Source: Acidobacteriota bacterium
GTDB lineage: Bacteria; Acidobacteriota; Blastocatellia; Pyrinomonadales; Pyrinomonadaceae
Direction of reading: 5' to 3'
Length of the DNA: 61,440 nucleotides
NCBI GenBank assembly: GCA_018269075.1
Contig: JAFDVJ010000003.1
Span: 14,042 to 75,481, forward strand
Position 1 is the first letter of the stretch, and each line of letters begins with the position of its first letter. Below are positions 51,051 through 59,630 of this stretch, piece by piece. A program made the position numbers and the translations under genes. The notes under the pieces were generated by a model. That model was not told where the DNA came from, searched no databases, and was given only the letters and a program-made list of their open reading frames with translations.

Positions 51051-52190
51051 ATGACACAAGGTTTGGAAAAAGAAACGATTTACAGCAGCAGCTTTCAGGA
51101 AGTTTTGGCGCGGACCGCAGACGAAGACGCGCGGCGTTTGCGGGCGGCCGCATTTAAATATTTTACGGAAAACGGTTTCCCGACGCCGCGCGACGAGGAA
51201 TGGAAATACACGAACTCGGCGGCGATTTCGGATTTCGGATTTCGGATTTCGGATTTCGGGGCCGGCGACGACGGGAGCGAGTTTTTGAGCGGGTTCGATT
51301 ATCGGAGAAACGGCTTCACGGCGCTGCATCTGGCGTTTGCCGGCGTCCGGGTCGTGCGGATTCCGAAGGACACTTCGCTCGCCGAGCCGCTCGAATTCAC
51401 TTTTAAGGCCGACGAGGACGGCGCGATTTTTCCGCATCTGATCGTCGTCGCCGAGCGCGGAAGCAAGGCGACGATCGTCGAGACTTACGAATCCGCGGGC
51501 ACGAGCTTCACGAACGCCGGCGTCCAGATCTTCGTCGAGGACGACGCCAGCCTGACGCATTACCGCGTCCAGAAGGAATCGGCGGAAAGCTATCACGTCG
51601 GGACGACCGAGGTGACCTTGAAGCGCGGCAGTTTTTACAACGCGACGAACATCAATCTCGGCGGGAAGTTGGCGCGGCACGACGTCCATCTGAAATTCAC
51701 GGCCGAGGGCGGCGAGGCCTACGTCGACGGGCTTTATATGCTCTCGGGCGACCAGCATTCGGACACGCATTCGGAGATCGACCACCGGGTGCCGAACTGC
51801 ACGTCGCACCAGAATTACAAGGGCGTTTTGAACGATCGATCGCGCGGCGTCTTCAACGGCAAGGTCTTCGTCCGCGAAAACGCTCACGGGACGGACGCGC
51901 AGCAGTCGAACAAAAATCTGCTTTTGTCGAACGACGCGCGCGTCGACACGAAACCGCAGCTCGAGATCTTCAACGACGACGTCAAATGCGCGCACGGCGC
52001 GACCGTCGGGCAATTGGAGGACGAAGAACTGTTTTATCTTCTCTCGCGCGGGCTCAACGGCGCGCTCGCGCGCAATCTTCTGACCTACGGTTTTGCCGAG
52101 GAGATCGTCAACAAGATCGAGATCGAATCGATCAAGAAAGAGCTCGACGAGGCCGTGCTGAACCGGCTGCATACGAGTCTGGAGGCCTGA
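51051..52190 (+). CDS. sufD: SufD scaffold protein with an in-frame repeat insertion
   Basis: A 379-residue SufD. Seen: DEEWKYTN near residue 48; the central beta-helix (HLIVVAERGSKATIVETYES, YHVGTTEVTL); the TSHQNYKGVLNDRSRGVFNGK segment near 248; the histidine in VKCAHGATVG; and LFYLLSRGLN near 334. Residues 59-70 (ISDFGFRISDFG) are the translation of about five GATTTCG units at 51223-51260, i.e. the intergenic repeat read in frame right after the conserved KYTN. Whether this loop is tolerated is unknown; the rest is intact. SufC-SufD-SufS are transcribed together. Confidence 0.95.
   Translation: MTQGLEKETIYSSSFQEVLARTADEDARRLRAAAFKYFTENGFPTPRDEEWKYTNSAAISDFGFRISDFGAGDDGSEFLSGFDYRRNGFTALHLAFAGVRVVRIPKDTSLAEPLEFTFKADEDGAIFPHLIVVAERGSKATIVETYESAGTSFTNAGVQIFVEDDASLTHYRVQKESAESYHVGTTEVTLKRGSFYNATNINLGGKLARHDVHLKFTAEGGEAYVDGLYMLSGDQHSDTHSEIDHRVPNCTSHQNYKGVLNDRSRGVFNGKVFVRENAHGTDAQQSNKNLLLSNDARVDTKPQLEIFNDDVKCAHGATVGQLEDEELFYLLSRGLNGALARNLLTYGFAEEIVNKIEIESIKKELDEAVLNRLHTSLEA
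51223..51260. repeat. GATTTCG heptamer array inside sufD
   Basis: About five tandem GATTTCG units lie within the coding frame. Three units (21 bases) encode exactly seven residues, so the array can expand in steps without a frameshift. Confidence 0.9.
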
Positions 52191-52195
52191 AGATT

Positions 52196-52315
52196 ATGAA
52201 GCGGCTGATCGGAAGTCTGGTGATCTCGTTCGGTTGTTCGATATTCGCGGCGGCGCAGAGCGATTCGCCGGAAACCAACACGATCGAGCCGGTCGCCGCG
52301 CCGAAAAAAGGCTGA
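52196..52315 (+). CDS. Small exported peptide (39 aa)
   Basis: ATG at 52196 opens 39 codons encoding a hydrophobic N-terminus MKRLIGSLVISFGCSIFAAA and then QSDSPETNTIEPVAAPKKG. The N-terminal half looks like a signal peptide with cleavage near AAAQ, leaving a short acidic mature tail. It is 5 bases after sufD. It is a credible small exported peptide, with no recognised family. Confidence 0.6.
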   Translation: MKRLIGSLVISFGCSIFAAAQSDSPETNTIEPVAAPKKG

Positions 52316-52330
52316 CCGTTTGAGGGCCGA

Positions 52331-52936
52331 ATGGATCGAAAACTGGCTTACAGGGCGTTTTTCGAAAACGATTGGGGCGCGGCGGAAACCGTGCTCGAAC
52401 GCGACGGGATCGAATTCTCGTTCGCGGTCCGGGGCGTGATTTTTGAAAGCGGGACGGATTTCGATTTTCAGCCGCGGGACGGAACCGACGTCCGGCTGCT
52501 CGATAAATTCATATTAAACGGCCTGTCGCTCGCGGCATTCACGCTCGAGTTCGTCGTGCCCGTCAGAATTTCGAGCCCGACCGCGCGTCCGGAAGCCGAA
52601 ATCGCGGCGCGTTTCGAATGCGGCCCGCCGGCCGGCCCTTGGCGCGTCGCGAGCGAAAAGATCTTTTTGAAACTGGATTATGACGGGCATTCGCTCGTCG
52701 CGGAGGGACTCGGTTTTTTCGAAGCCCTGACCGCGCTCGAAAAACTGATGCCGGCGGCCGACCGGCTGCGGATATGTTTTTTTTGCGGCAATGCCAGCGG
52801 CTGGGAAGCGCATCTGATCGAGAACTTTCATTGCGGCTTCGTTCCGGACAACTGGACCATCGCGACCGATTCCTGTCCGGATTTCAAGCCGCGAAACGGT
52901 AAATATTTTTATGAAAGCAGTAAAACAAACGGGTAA
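52331..52936 (+). CDS. Hypothetical protein with a CxxC pair (201 aa)
   Basis: A 201-residue protein with no signal peptide. The N-terminal part is strand-rich (GIEFSFAVRGVIFE, SLAAFTLEFVVPVRI). A CFFCGNASGWEAH motif near residue 149 supplies a CxxC pair. It ends 26 bases inside sufS, so it is coupled to sufS. I do not recognise the family. A metal-binding or cluster-related role would fit the operon, but only by context. Confidence 0.75.
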   Translation: MDRKLAYRAFFENDWGAAETVLERDGIEFSFAVRGVIFESGTDFDFQPRDGTDVRLLDKFILNGLSLAAFTLEFVVPVRISSPTARPEAEIAARFECGPPAGPWRVASEKIFLKLDYDGHSLVAEGLGFFEALTALEKLMPAADRLRICFFCGNASGWEAHLIENFHCGFVPDNWTIATDSCPDFKPRNGKYFYESSKTNG

Positions 52937-54152
52937 TTTCGATGTCAATAAAATCCGGGAAGACTTCCCGGTGCTCGCGCAAGAAGTCAACGGGAAGCCG
53001 CTGGTCTATCTCGACAACGCGGCGTCGTCGCAGGTTTCGACGCAGGTCATCGAGCGGACTTCGAAGTATCTCAGCGAAGAGCATTCGAACATTCACCGCG
53101 GCGTTCATTATCTGTCGCAGAACGCGACGAGCGCCTACGAAGCGGCGCGCGAAAAGGTCCGGCGCTTTATCAACGCGCGCGAGGCCAAAGAATGCATCTT
53201 CGTCCGCGGGACGACCGAGGGCGTCAACCTGGTCGCCTATTCCTACGGCCGCAAATTCATCAACGAGGGCGACGAGATCATCATTTCCGGGATGGAGCAT
53301 CACGCCAACATCATCCCGTGGCAGGTCGCGGCCGAGGAGCGCGGCGCGCGGATTCGTGTGATCCCGCTCAACGAGCGCGGCGAACTGGTCCTCGAAGAAT
53401 ACGAAAATCTGCTCAACGAGCGGACGAAGATCGTCGCCGTCGCGCACGTCTCGAACGCGTTGGGCACGATCAATCCGATCAAGGAGATGATCGCGACGGC
53501 GCATAAATTCGGCGTGCCCGTCCTCGTCGACGGCGCGCAGGCGATCCCGCATTTTCCGGTCGACGTCGCGGACCTCGACGCCGATTTCTACACGTTTTCC
53601 GGCCATAAGATGTTCGCGCCGACCGGCTCGGGCGTGCTTTACGGCAAACGCGAATGGCTCGACAAACTGCCGCCGTATCAGACCGGCGGCGGGATGATCC
53701 GGACGGTCACGTTCGAGAAGACGACCTATGCTCCGATCCCCGAAAAATTCGAGGCCGGAACGCCGGCGATCGCCGCCAACATCGGTCTCGGCGCGGCCGT
53801 CGATTATCTCAATTCGATCGATTTCGAAGCCGCCGCCCGTTACGAGCACGAGCTGCTCGAATACGCGACCGAAAAATTATCGAACATCGAGGGCGTCCGC
53901 ATTATCGGGACGGCGCGGGAAAAGGCGTCGGTGCTCTCGTTCACGATCGAAGACGTCCATCCGCACGACATCGGCACGATCCTCGATCAGCAGGGCATCG
54001 CGATCCGCGCCGGCCACCACTGCGCGCAGCCGGTGATGCAGTTTTTCGACGTTCCCGCGACGGCCCGCGCGTCGTTCGCCTTTTACAACACGCGCGAAGA
54101 GATCGATAAGCTGGCGGCGGCCGTCGAAAAGGTGATCGAAGTTTTCGCCTGA
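52911..54152 (+). CDS. sufS: SufS-type cysteine desulfurase
   Basis: A 413-residue PLP enzyme that takes sulfur from cysteine to form alanine and a protein persulfide for cluster assembly. Seen: YLDNAASSQVST near residue 33, ERGARIRVIPLNERGEL near 144, the PLP lysine in FSGHKMFAPTGSG near 231, and the active-site cysteine in RAGHHCAQPVM near 371. Group II (SufS/CsdA) spacing fits. It overlaps the upstream gene by 26 bases. No sufE or sufU was found in the window, so the sulfur acceptor must be elsewhere. Confidence 0.95.
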   Translation: MKAVKQTGNFDVNKIREDFPVLAQEVNGKPLVYLDNAASSQVSTQVIERTSKYLSEEHSNIHRGVHYLSQNATSAYEAAREKVRRFINAREAKECIFVRGTTEGVNLVAYSYGRKFINEGDEIIISGMEHHANIIPWQVAAEERGARIRVIPLNERGELVLEEYENLLNERTKIVAVAHVSNALGTINPIKEMIATAHKFGVPVLVDGAQAIPHFPVDVADLDADFYTFSGHKMFAPTGSGVLYGKREWLDKLPPYQTGGGMIRTVTFEKTTYAPIPEKFEAGTPAIAANIGLGAAVDYLNSIDFEAAARYEHELLEYATEKLSNIEGVRIIGTAREKASVLSFTIEDVHPHDIGTILDQQGIAIRAGHHCAQPVMQFFDVPATARASFAFYNTREEIDKLAAAVEKVIEVFA

Positions 54153-54172
54153 TCGGATTTTTCGGTGAAGAA

Positions 54173-54589
54173 ATGCCCGCGAAAGATATTTATCACAACA
54201 CGGTCAAAAACGCGCTGGTTAAGGACGGCTGGACGATCACGCACGATCCTTTACGCCTGAGCGTCGACGATAAGAACCTTTTCATCGATCTCGGGGCCGA
54301 ACAGATCATTGCGGCCGAAAAGGGCCCGGAAAAGATCGCCGTCGAGATCAAAAGCTTTATCGGGCGTTCGGAAGTCGACGATCTCGAAGATGCGGTCGGA
54401 CAGTTCGTTCTCTATCAGGATCTGCTTGAAGAGGAAGAACCCGACCGCGTTTTGTTTCCGGCAATCCGCGAGAAGGCGTTCGAACGGATTTTTACTCATC
54501 GGATCGGCACTATTCTGCTGAACAAAAAACGTGTTAGATTAATGGTGTTCCGCGAAGCCGACGAGGTGATTCTGCGATGGATAAGTTAG
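54173..54589 (+). CDS. xisH: XisH-family protein
   Basis: A 138-residue XisH-like protein. XisH and XisI were named as factors for excision of the fdxN element in heterocystous cyanobacteria and are widespread beyond those. Seen: KDIYHNTVKNALVKDGWTIT near the N-terminus, the endonuclease-like core DLGAEQIIAAEKGPEKIAVEIKSF (PD-(D/E)xK style, ending with IKS), and VLYQDLLEEEEPDRVLFPAI. It lies 20 bases after sufS and overlaps xisI by 13 bases. No excisable element is evident in the window, so the role here is open. Confidence 0.9.
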   Translation: MPAKDIYHNTVKNALVKDGWTITHDPLRLSVDDKNLFIDLGAEQIIAAEKGPEKIAVEIKSFIGRSEVDDLEDAVGQFVLYQDLLEEEEPDRVLFPAIREKAFERIFTHRIGTILLNKKRVRLMVFREADEVILRWIS

Positions 54590-54915
54590 AAAAATATCGA
54601 GCCGTCATCGAAAAAATACTGAGCGAATACGCCGCGATCCCGTTTGCTTACGGCGAACTCGAATCGGAAACCATTTTCGACCGTGAAAAAAATCGCTATC
54701 TCCTGATGACGGTCGGCTGGAAAAAGGGAAACCGGATTCATAGCTGTCTGGTTCATATCGACCTGATCGAGCCTGCCAAAATCTACATCCAGCGTGACGG
54801 GACGGAAGAAGGAATCGCCGCCGAACTCGAACGCGAGGGCGTTCCGAAAAGCGATATCGTGCTGGCGTTTCACGAGCCGGAACTCAGAAAATACACGGAA
54901 TATGCCGTTGCCTGA
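54577..54915 (+). CDS. xisI: XisI-family protein
   Basis: A 112-residue XisI-like protein: DKLEKYRAVIEKILSEYA at the N-terminus, the central FDREKNRYLLMTVGWKKGNRIHSCLVHIDLI, and the C-terminal family ending DIVLAFHEPELRKYTEYAVA. It partners XisH (13-base overlap). The genes are usually found as this pair in cyanobacteria and Chloroflexi-like genomes, so transfer is plausible. Confidence 0.9.
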   Translation: MDKLEKYRAVIEKILSEYAAIPFAYGELESETIFDREKNRYLLMTVGWKKGNRIHSCLVHIDLIEPAKIYIQRDGTEEGIAAELEREGVPKSDIVLAFHEPELRKYTEYAVA

Positions 54916-54952
54916 ACCTCGATCGATCGGAGTTTTCGCGTAAAATGTCGTT

Positions 54953-56275
54953 ATGAATAAATATGCGGGCCTGGCGGTCCTGCTTTTGATCGGTTTTCTG
55001 ACGTTGCGCGGCGCGGCGCAGAACGCGGCGTTCGATGTGACCGCTTACGACGCGGAGATCCGGCCCGAACTGACGAGCCGTTCGGTGCGCGGAAAAGTCG
55101 CGGTCGCGTTTCGCGCGCTGACCGAAAATCCGGCGGAGATCACGCTCAACGCGGGCGCGCTCGAGATCGAACGGGTCGGTTCGGGCGGAGATGAACTCGC
55201 CTTCGAAAAGAGCGGCGCGCTCCTGAAAATCCGGCTCGCGCGGCCGCTCCGCAAGAACGCGGAGCTGACGGTCACGATCAGCTATCACGGCAAGCCGAAA
55301 TACGGCGTCGAATTCTTTCCCGAAAAAAATCAGGCGTACACGATTTTTTCGACGAGCCAATGGATGCCGTGCGTCGACGCGCCGGACGACCGCGCCGTTT
55401 TTCGTCTGACGCTGATCCGGCCGAAAAACGTCACGGCGGCGGCCAACGGGCGGCTGCTCGGCGAGACCGCGCTTGCCGACGGGACGGTCGCCTCGCGCTG
55501 GGAAGAATCGAACCCGGTGCCGACCTATCTGTTCGGCTTCGCGTTCGGCGAGTTTAAGGATTTGAGGCAGCGGCGCGGCGCGGTCACGCTGCGGTATCTG
55601 GCCGATAAATCCTTTTCCGACGACGAGCTGCTCGCGATCTTTCGCGAAACCGGCGGGATGCTCGATTTCTACGAAAACAAAGCCGGCGTCAGATATCCTT
55701 CGAAAACCTACACGCAGATTCTCGCGGCCGGCGACGCCGAGCAGGAAATGAGCGGCTTTACGGCGCTCAACGAGGACTACGGCCGCGAGGTGCTGAAGGA
55801 CGAAAAGGCGCTCTGGCTCGGCGCGCACGAATTCGCCCATCAATGGTGGGGAAATATGGTGACGAACCGCGACTGGACGCATTTCTGGCTCAACGAAGGC
55901 CTCGCCAACTTTATGACGGCGGCGTTTTTCGAGCATCGTTTCGGCCGCGCCGCGTATCTCTCGGAGATCGACCGCTACCGCCAGAGCTACGAAAAGCTGC
56001 GCGCCGCCGGCCGGGACAAATCGCTCGTTTTCCCCGATTGGAACAAACCGACGCGCGACGACCGCCATCTCGTTTACGACAAGGGCGCGTACGTCGCCCA
56101 TCTCCTGCGCGAAGAGCTCGGCGAGGAGATTTTCTGGCGCGGTTTTCGCGAATACACGCGGAAAAATTGGGGAAAATCGGTCGAAACCGCCGATTTTCAA
56201 AGGGCGATGGAAAAGGCGGCCGGCCGCGGTCTGGCCGATTTTTTCGATCGATGGGTCTATTTGAAAAAGAGCTGA
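54953..56275 (+). CDS. Exported M1-family metallopeptidase
   Basis: A 440-residue secreted zinc peptidase. Seen: signal peptide at residues 1-23; a beta domain; GDAEQEMSGFTAL near 263 in place of the GAMEN loop; the zinc motif HEFAHQWWGNMV near 299; and the third-ligand glutamate in WLNEGLANFMTAAFFEHRFG near 322. It is shorter than typical M1 enzymes and lacks the long C-terminal helical domain. It ends by overlapping the convergent lysR gene by 19 bases. This is the third such peptidase in the window. Confidence 0.88.
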   Translation: MNKYAGLAVLLLIGFLTLRGAAQNAAFDVTAYDAEIRPELTSRSVRGKVAVAFRALTENPAEITLNAGALEIERVGSGGDELAFEKSGALLKIRLARPLRKNAELTVTISYHGKPKYGVEFFPEKNQAYTIFSTSQWMPCVDAPDDRAVFRLTLIRPKNVTAAANGRLLGETALADGTVASRWEESNPVPTYLFGFAFGEFKDLRQRRGAVTLRYLADKSFSDDELLAIFRETGGMLDFYENKAGVRYPSKTYTQILAAGDAEQEMSGFTALNEDYGREVLKDEKALWLGAHEFAHQWWGNMVTNRDWTHFWLNEGLANFMTAAFFEHRFGRAAYLSEIDRYRQSYEKLRAAGRDKSLVFPDWNKPTRDDRHLVYDKGAYVAHLLREELGEEIFWRGFREYTRKNWGKSVETADFQRAMEKAAGRGLADFFDRWVYLKKS

Positions 56276-57147
56276 CCGGCGGCGAAATCGTCGACGACCC
56301 GGAAAAAATTCGCGAGCACCGCGTTGTTATCGCCGTCCCGCCAGGTCGCGTAAAGGCTCGACGTCGGCGGGATCGGGACGAACCGCACCTCTTCCGTGAG
56401 ATAATGCGAATACGAAAATGGCATCACCGAGATGCCGAGGCCCTTCGCGACGAGCCCGAGCAGCGTCGCGCCGAAATCCGATTCGAAACGGACGCGCGGC
56501 GCGAAGCCGGCGTCGGCGAAGATCGCGCGGAGCTGCGCCGCGTGCTCCGATTTCCCGGCGAGCGACGGCAGCACGAACCATTCTTCCTTCAACTCGCTCA
56601 AATCCACGTTTTTTGCCCGATTGATCGGGTGCGCGGCGGCCACGACGAGCGCGAAGTTTTCGGTCATCAGCATCTTCGAAGCGAGCTCCGGCGATTTGGG
56701 CAGCTCGCGGTTGAAGGCGACGTCGATGCGGTGCGCGAGCAGCGCCGCGTCGACGTCGACGGCGTCGACCTCGAACATCTGGACGAGCACGGCCGGATGT
56801 TTTTCGGCGAGCCCGTCGAGAATGCGCGGCAGCACGGAAAACGTGATCGAGGCCGGATGGCCGATCCGGAGCGTGCCGGTCTCGCCGGCCGCGAGCTGGC
56901 GGGCGTGGCGGGCGGCGCTTTCGAAATCGGCGAGGATCTTCGCGAATTCGCTTTTCAGAAACTCGCCGGCCGCCGTCAGCCGGACGTTGCGCTTGTCGCG
57001 CTCGAAAAGCCGGAAACCGAGCTCGTCTTCGAGGCTTTTGATCTGCCGGCTCAAAGCCGACTGCGTGATGAAGACCTTTTCCGAGGTCTTCCAGAAATGA
57101 AGCTCGTCGGCGAGCTCGAGAAAATATCTGATCTGCTGAAGATTCAT
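56257..57147 (-). CDS. LysR-family transcriptional regulator
   Basis: A 296-residue LysR regulator: N-terminal winged helix (residues 1-60, QQIRYFLELADELHF, ITQSALSRQIKSLEDELGFRLF) and a periplasmic-binding-like effector domain (TGTLRIGHPASITFS, FNRELPKSPELAS). It is divergent from a GNAT gene at 57227, with a palindrome fitting a LysR box between them, so that gene or its operon is the probable target. The 3' end overlaps the M1 gene by 19 bases. Confidence 0.93.
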   Translation of the reverse strand: MNLQQIRYFLELADELHFWKTSEKVFITQSALSRQIKSLEDELGFRLFERDKRNVRLTAAGEFLKSEFAKILADFESAARHARQLAAGETGTLRIGHPASITFSVLPRILDGLAEKHPAVLVQMFEVDAVDVDAALLAHRIDVAFNRELPKSPELASKMLMTENFALVVAAAHPINRAKNVDLSELKEEWFVLPSLAGKSEHAAQLRAIFADAGFAPRVRFESDFGATLLGLVAKGLGISVMPFSYSHYLTEEVRFVPIPPTSSLYATWRDGDNNAVLANFFRVVDDFAAGQLFFK

Positions 57148-57174
57148 TTTTTTAATTCCGGATTTGCATCAATC

Positions 57175-57201
57175 AATGCGAATTTAGCATTTTTTCGCAT
57201 T
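57175..57201. promoter_or_regulatory. LysR-box-like palindrome
   Basis: AATGCGAA (57175-57182) and TTCGCATT (57194-57201) are perfect inverted copies separated by 11 bases, between the divergent lysR and GNAT genes. This fits the T-N11-A layout of LysR sites. Confidence 0.65.
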
Positions 57202-57226
57202 AAAAAATAGTGTAAATTTTCTGCTG

Positions 57227-57700
57227 ATGGAAAATGCGATCAAAATCAGAGAGGCGCGAATCGAAGATCTCGAAACGCTGCTCGAATTCGAACAGGGCAT
57301 CGTCGCGGCCGAGCGGCCGTTTAACCCGACGATCAAAGACGGCGAGGTTCATTATTACGATCTCGCGAAGCTCGTCGAATCGTCGCTCGCGACCGTGCTC
57401 GTCACCGAAGCGGACGGCGAACCGGTCGCGTCGGGCTACGCGCTCGAACGCGAAGCGAAGGATTACCTGCGGCACGACCGCTACGCCTATCTCGGCTTTA
57501 TGTACGTCAAACCCGCGTATCGCGGGAAAGGCGTCAACCGGCTGATTCTCGACGCGCTGCTCTCCTGGGCGCAGACGCGCGGCCTCGGCGAAGTCCGGCT
57601 CGAGGTCTACCGCGACAACGCGGCGGCGATCAGGGCCTACGAGAAAGCAGGCTTCGAACCGCTGCTGCTCGAGATGCGGATGGAGGTCGGAAAGCGGTGA
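57227..57700 (+). CDS. GNAT acetyltransferase
   Basis: A 157-residue GNAT. Seen: IKIREARIEDLETLLEFEQG at the N-terminus, the acetyl-CoA motif YVKPAYRGKGVNRLILDALL near residue 89, and LEVYRDNAAAIRAYEKAGFEP near 127 at the C-terminus. It could acetylate a protein N-terminus, antibiotic or metabolite. It is divergent from lysR and likely regulated by it. The stop overlaps the next gene GTG by 3 bases. Confidence 0.9.
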   Translation: MENAIKIREARIEDLETLLEFEQGIVAAERPFNPTIKDGEVHYYDLAKLVESSLATVLVTEADGEPVASGYALEREAKDYLRHDRYAYLGFMYVKPAYRGKGVNRLILDALLSWAQTRGLGEVRLEVYRDNAAAIRAYEKAGFEPLLLEMRMEVGKR

Positions 57701-57939
57701 AGGATCGGAAATATCTCGATTTTCTGGGCTGGTTCGGCGGCGTCGTCTGTCTGACGATGTACGGTCTGAACACGCAGCAGATCCTCGGCAGCGGCTCGCC
57801 GATCTTCCTGTCGATGAACACGTTCGGCTGCTGCTGTCTGATCTACTACACTTTCCGGAAGGGCGCGTTCGCCAACACCGCGCTCAATTCGGTTTATCTG
57901 CTGATCACGCTCATCGCGCTCGGCAAACAGTTTTTTTAA
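57697..57939 (+). CDS. Small membrane protein (80 aa)
   Basis: An 80-residue membrane protein with about three hydrophobic segments (FLGWFGGVVCLTMYGLN, MNTFGCCCLIYYTF, SVYLLITLIALGKQFF). The GTG start lies inside the stop of the preceding GNAT gene. Its shape resembles small SWEET/PnuC-like or CBU_0592-like membrane proteins, but the assignment is not firm. It is likely cotranscribed with the GNAT genes. Confidence 0.75.
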   Translation: MKDRKYLDFLGWFGGVVCLTMYGLNTQQILGSGSPIFLSMNTFGCCCLIYYTFRKGAFANTALNSVYLLITLIALGKQFF

Positions 57940-57947
57940 TTGAAGAG

Positions 57948-58406
57948 ATGATTACGCTTAAAAGGACGAATTCGGACGATCCGGATTTTCGGGAGATGGT
58001 CAGAGACCTCGACAAAGAGCTCGCGGTCCGCGACGGCGCGGAGCACGCCTATTACGCGCAGTTCAACAAGATCGACGCGCTCCGGCACGTCGTCGTCGCC
58101 TACGACGGCGGCGCGGCGGTCGGCTGCGGCGCGATCAAGCAATTCGAGGAAAACGCGATGGAAGTCAAGCGGATGTTCGTCCCGGAAGAAAGACGCGGCC
58201 GCGGCATCGCCTCGCTCGTCCTGCGCGAGCTCGAAGAATGGGCCGCCGGGCTCGGCGTCGAAAAATGCGTGCTCGAAACCGGTTTGAAACAGCCCGAAGC
58301 GATCGCGCTCTACCGCAAAAACGGCTACGCGCAGATCCCGAATTACGGCCAGTATATCGGGATGGACAACAGCGTCTGCTTCGAAAAGACGCTCTCGAAA
58401 CGATGA
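57948..58406 (+). CDS. GNAT acetyltransferase
   Basis: A 152-residue GNAT with the acetyl-CoA motif MFVPEERRGRGIASLVLREL near residue 71 and the C-terminal ALYRKNGYAQIPNYGQYIGM. It starts 8 bases after the membrane protein and its stop overlaps the next GNAT start by 4 bases (ATGA). The end of the protein resembles the MarR-associated and aminoglycoside-type GNATs only weakly; the substrate is unknown. Confidence 0.9.
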   Translation: MITLKRTNSDDPDFREMVRDLDKELAVRDGAEHAYYAQFNKIDALRHVVVAYDGGAAVGCGAIKQFEENAMEVKRMFVPEERRGRGIASLVLRELEEWAAGLGVEKCVLETGLKQPEAIALYRKNGYAQIPNYGQYIGMDNSVCFEKTLSKR

Positions 58407-58957
58407 ATCGAACCATTGCCGTCAGATTCGCCGGCGCGCCGGACGCCGCACTGCTCGCGGCGCTCGGCCGGGAAACCTTTCACGACGCTTTCGCCGGTCA
58501 TCCGCTGATGCCGCCGGACGATCTGGCGCGCTATCTCGACTCGGCTTTCACCGTCGAGCGGATGACCGCCGAGCTGAACGATTCGCGGACGATCTTTCTG
58601 CTCGCCGAAATCGACGGCGAAGCGGCCGGCTACGCCAAACTCGAACGCGGCGCGACGACCGCCGGCGTGACCGCCGAAAATCCGATCAAGCTCAAACGGA
58701 TCTACAACCGGCAAAAATTCATCGGCGTCGGAATCGGAAAGCTCTTGATGACGCGCTGTCTCGAGGAAGCCGCCGCCGGAAATCACGACACGATCTGGCT
58801 GACGGTCTGGCAGCACAACCTCCGCGCGCAGGATTTTTACCGGAAGCTGGATTTCGTCGAATGCGGGACGTTCGATTTCGAGCTTGGCGCGACCGTTTTC
58901 GCCGACAAGGTCTTCGAACGGCCGGTCCGTTTGAACCGCTCCGTCGAAGCGATTTGA
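58403..58957 (+). CDS. GNAT acetyltransferase
   Basis: A 184-residue GNAT. Seen: TIAVRFAGAPDAALLAALG at the N-terminus, the IYNRQKFIGVGIGKLLMTRC acetyl-CoA region near residue 99, and IWLTVWQHNLRAQDFYRKLDF near 131. ATG at 58403 overlaps the previous stop. Substrate not known. Part of a run of tandem acetyltransferase genes. Confidence 0.9.
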   Translation: MNRTIAVRFAGAPDAALLAALGRETFHDAFAGHPLMPPDDLARYLDSAFTVERMTAELNDSRTIFLLAEIDGEAAGYAKLERGATTAGVTAENPIKLKRIYNRQKFIGVGIGKLLMTRCLEEAAAGNHDTIWLTVWQHNLRAQDFYRKLDFVECGTFDFELGATVFADKVFERPVRLNRSVEAI

Positions 58958-58964
58958 TAAAAAT

Positions 58965-59468
58965 ATGTCCGATCTGAAATATCGCGATGCGACCGCCGAC
59001 GATCTGCCCGGGATCGTCGCGATCTACAATTCGACCGTCGCTTCGCGGATGGTCACGGCCGACAGCGAACCGGTTTCGGTCGAGAGCCGCCGCGCGTGGT
59101 TCTTCGCGCACGAGCCGCGGCGGCGGCCGCTCTGGATCGTCGAGGACGCGGACGGCTCGACGGTCGGCTGGGTCAGCTTTCAGGATTTTTACGGGCGCGC
59201 GGCCTACGACGCGACGGCCGAGATCAGCATTTATCTCGCGCCCGACCGGCGCGGGCGCGGTCTCGGCTGCGAAATCCTGCGATACGCGATCGAGACCGTG
59301 CCCGCGCTCGGCGTCAAAACGCTGCTCGGCTACATCTTCGCCCACAACGAGCCGAGTCTTCGATTGTTTCGCGGGTGCGGTTTCGAAGACTGGGCGACGC
59401 TGCCGCGCATCGCCGTTCTCGACGGCGCGGAAAAAAGCCTGAAAATACTCGGGCGGAGAATCGGCTGA
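58965..59468 (+). CDS. GNAT acetyltransferase (phosphinothricin-acetyltransferase-like)
   Basis: A 167-residue GNAT resembling the PAT/YncA branch, which acetylates L-methionine sulfoximine-like or phosphinothricin-like amines. Seen: KYRDATADDLPGIVAIYNST near the N-terminus, the YGRAAYDATAEISIYLAPDR region, RRGRGLGCEILRYAIE near residue 93, and AHNEPSLRLFRGCGFEDWATL near 122. The actual substrate is not settled by sequence. A GATTTCG array starts just after the stop. Confidence 0.88.
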   Translation: MSDLKYRDATADDLPGIVAIYNSTVASRMVTADSEPVSVESRRAWFFAHEPRRRPLWIVEDADGSTVGWVSFQDFYGRAAYDATAEISIYLAPDRRGRGLGCEILRYAIETVPALGVKTLLGYIFAHNEPSLRLFRGCGFEDWATLPRIAVLDGAEKSLKILGRRIG

Positions 59469-59470
59469 GG

Positions 59471-59516
59471 TCGATTTCGGATTTCGGATTTCGGATTTCG
59501 GATTTCGGGTTTCGGG
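59471..59516. repeat. GATTTCG heptamer array
   Basis: About six tandem GATTTCG units follow the stop codon at 59468. There is no opposing CGAAATC arm before the next gene at 59631. A half element, like that at 34970. Confidence 0.9.
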
Positions 59517-59630
59517 GAGAGCGAAATTTGAACAAAATGCTTGATCGCGGCGAACGGTTTGCGGGTTTCGGGAAAGCGAAGCGGCTGGCGTAAAATGGAG
59601 CCTGAACGAATTTAAATCGAGGACGGAAAA

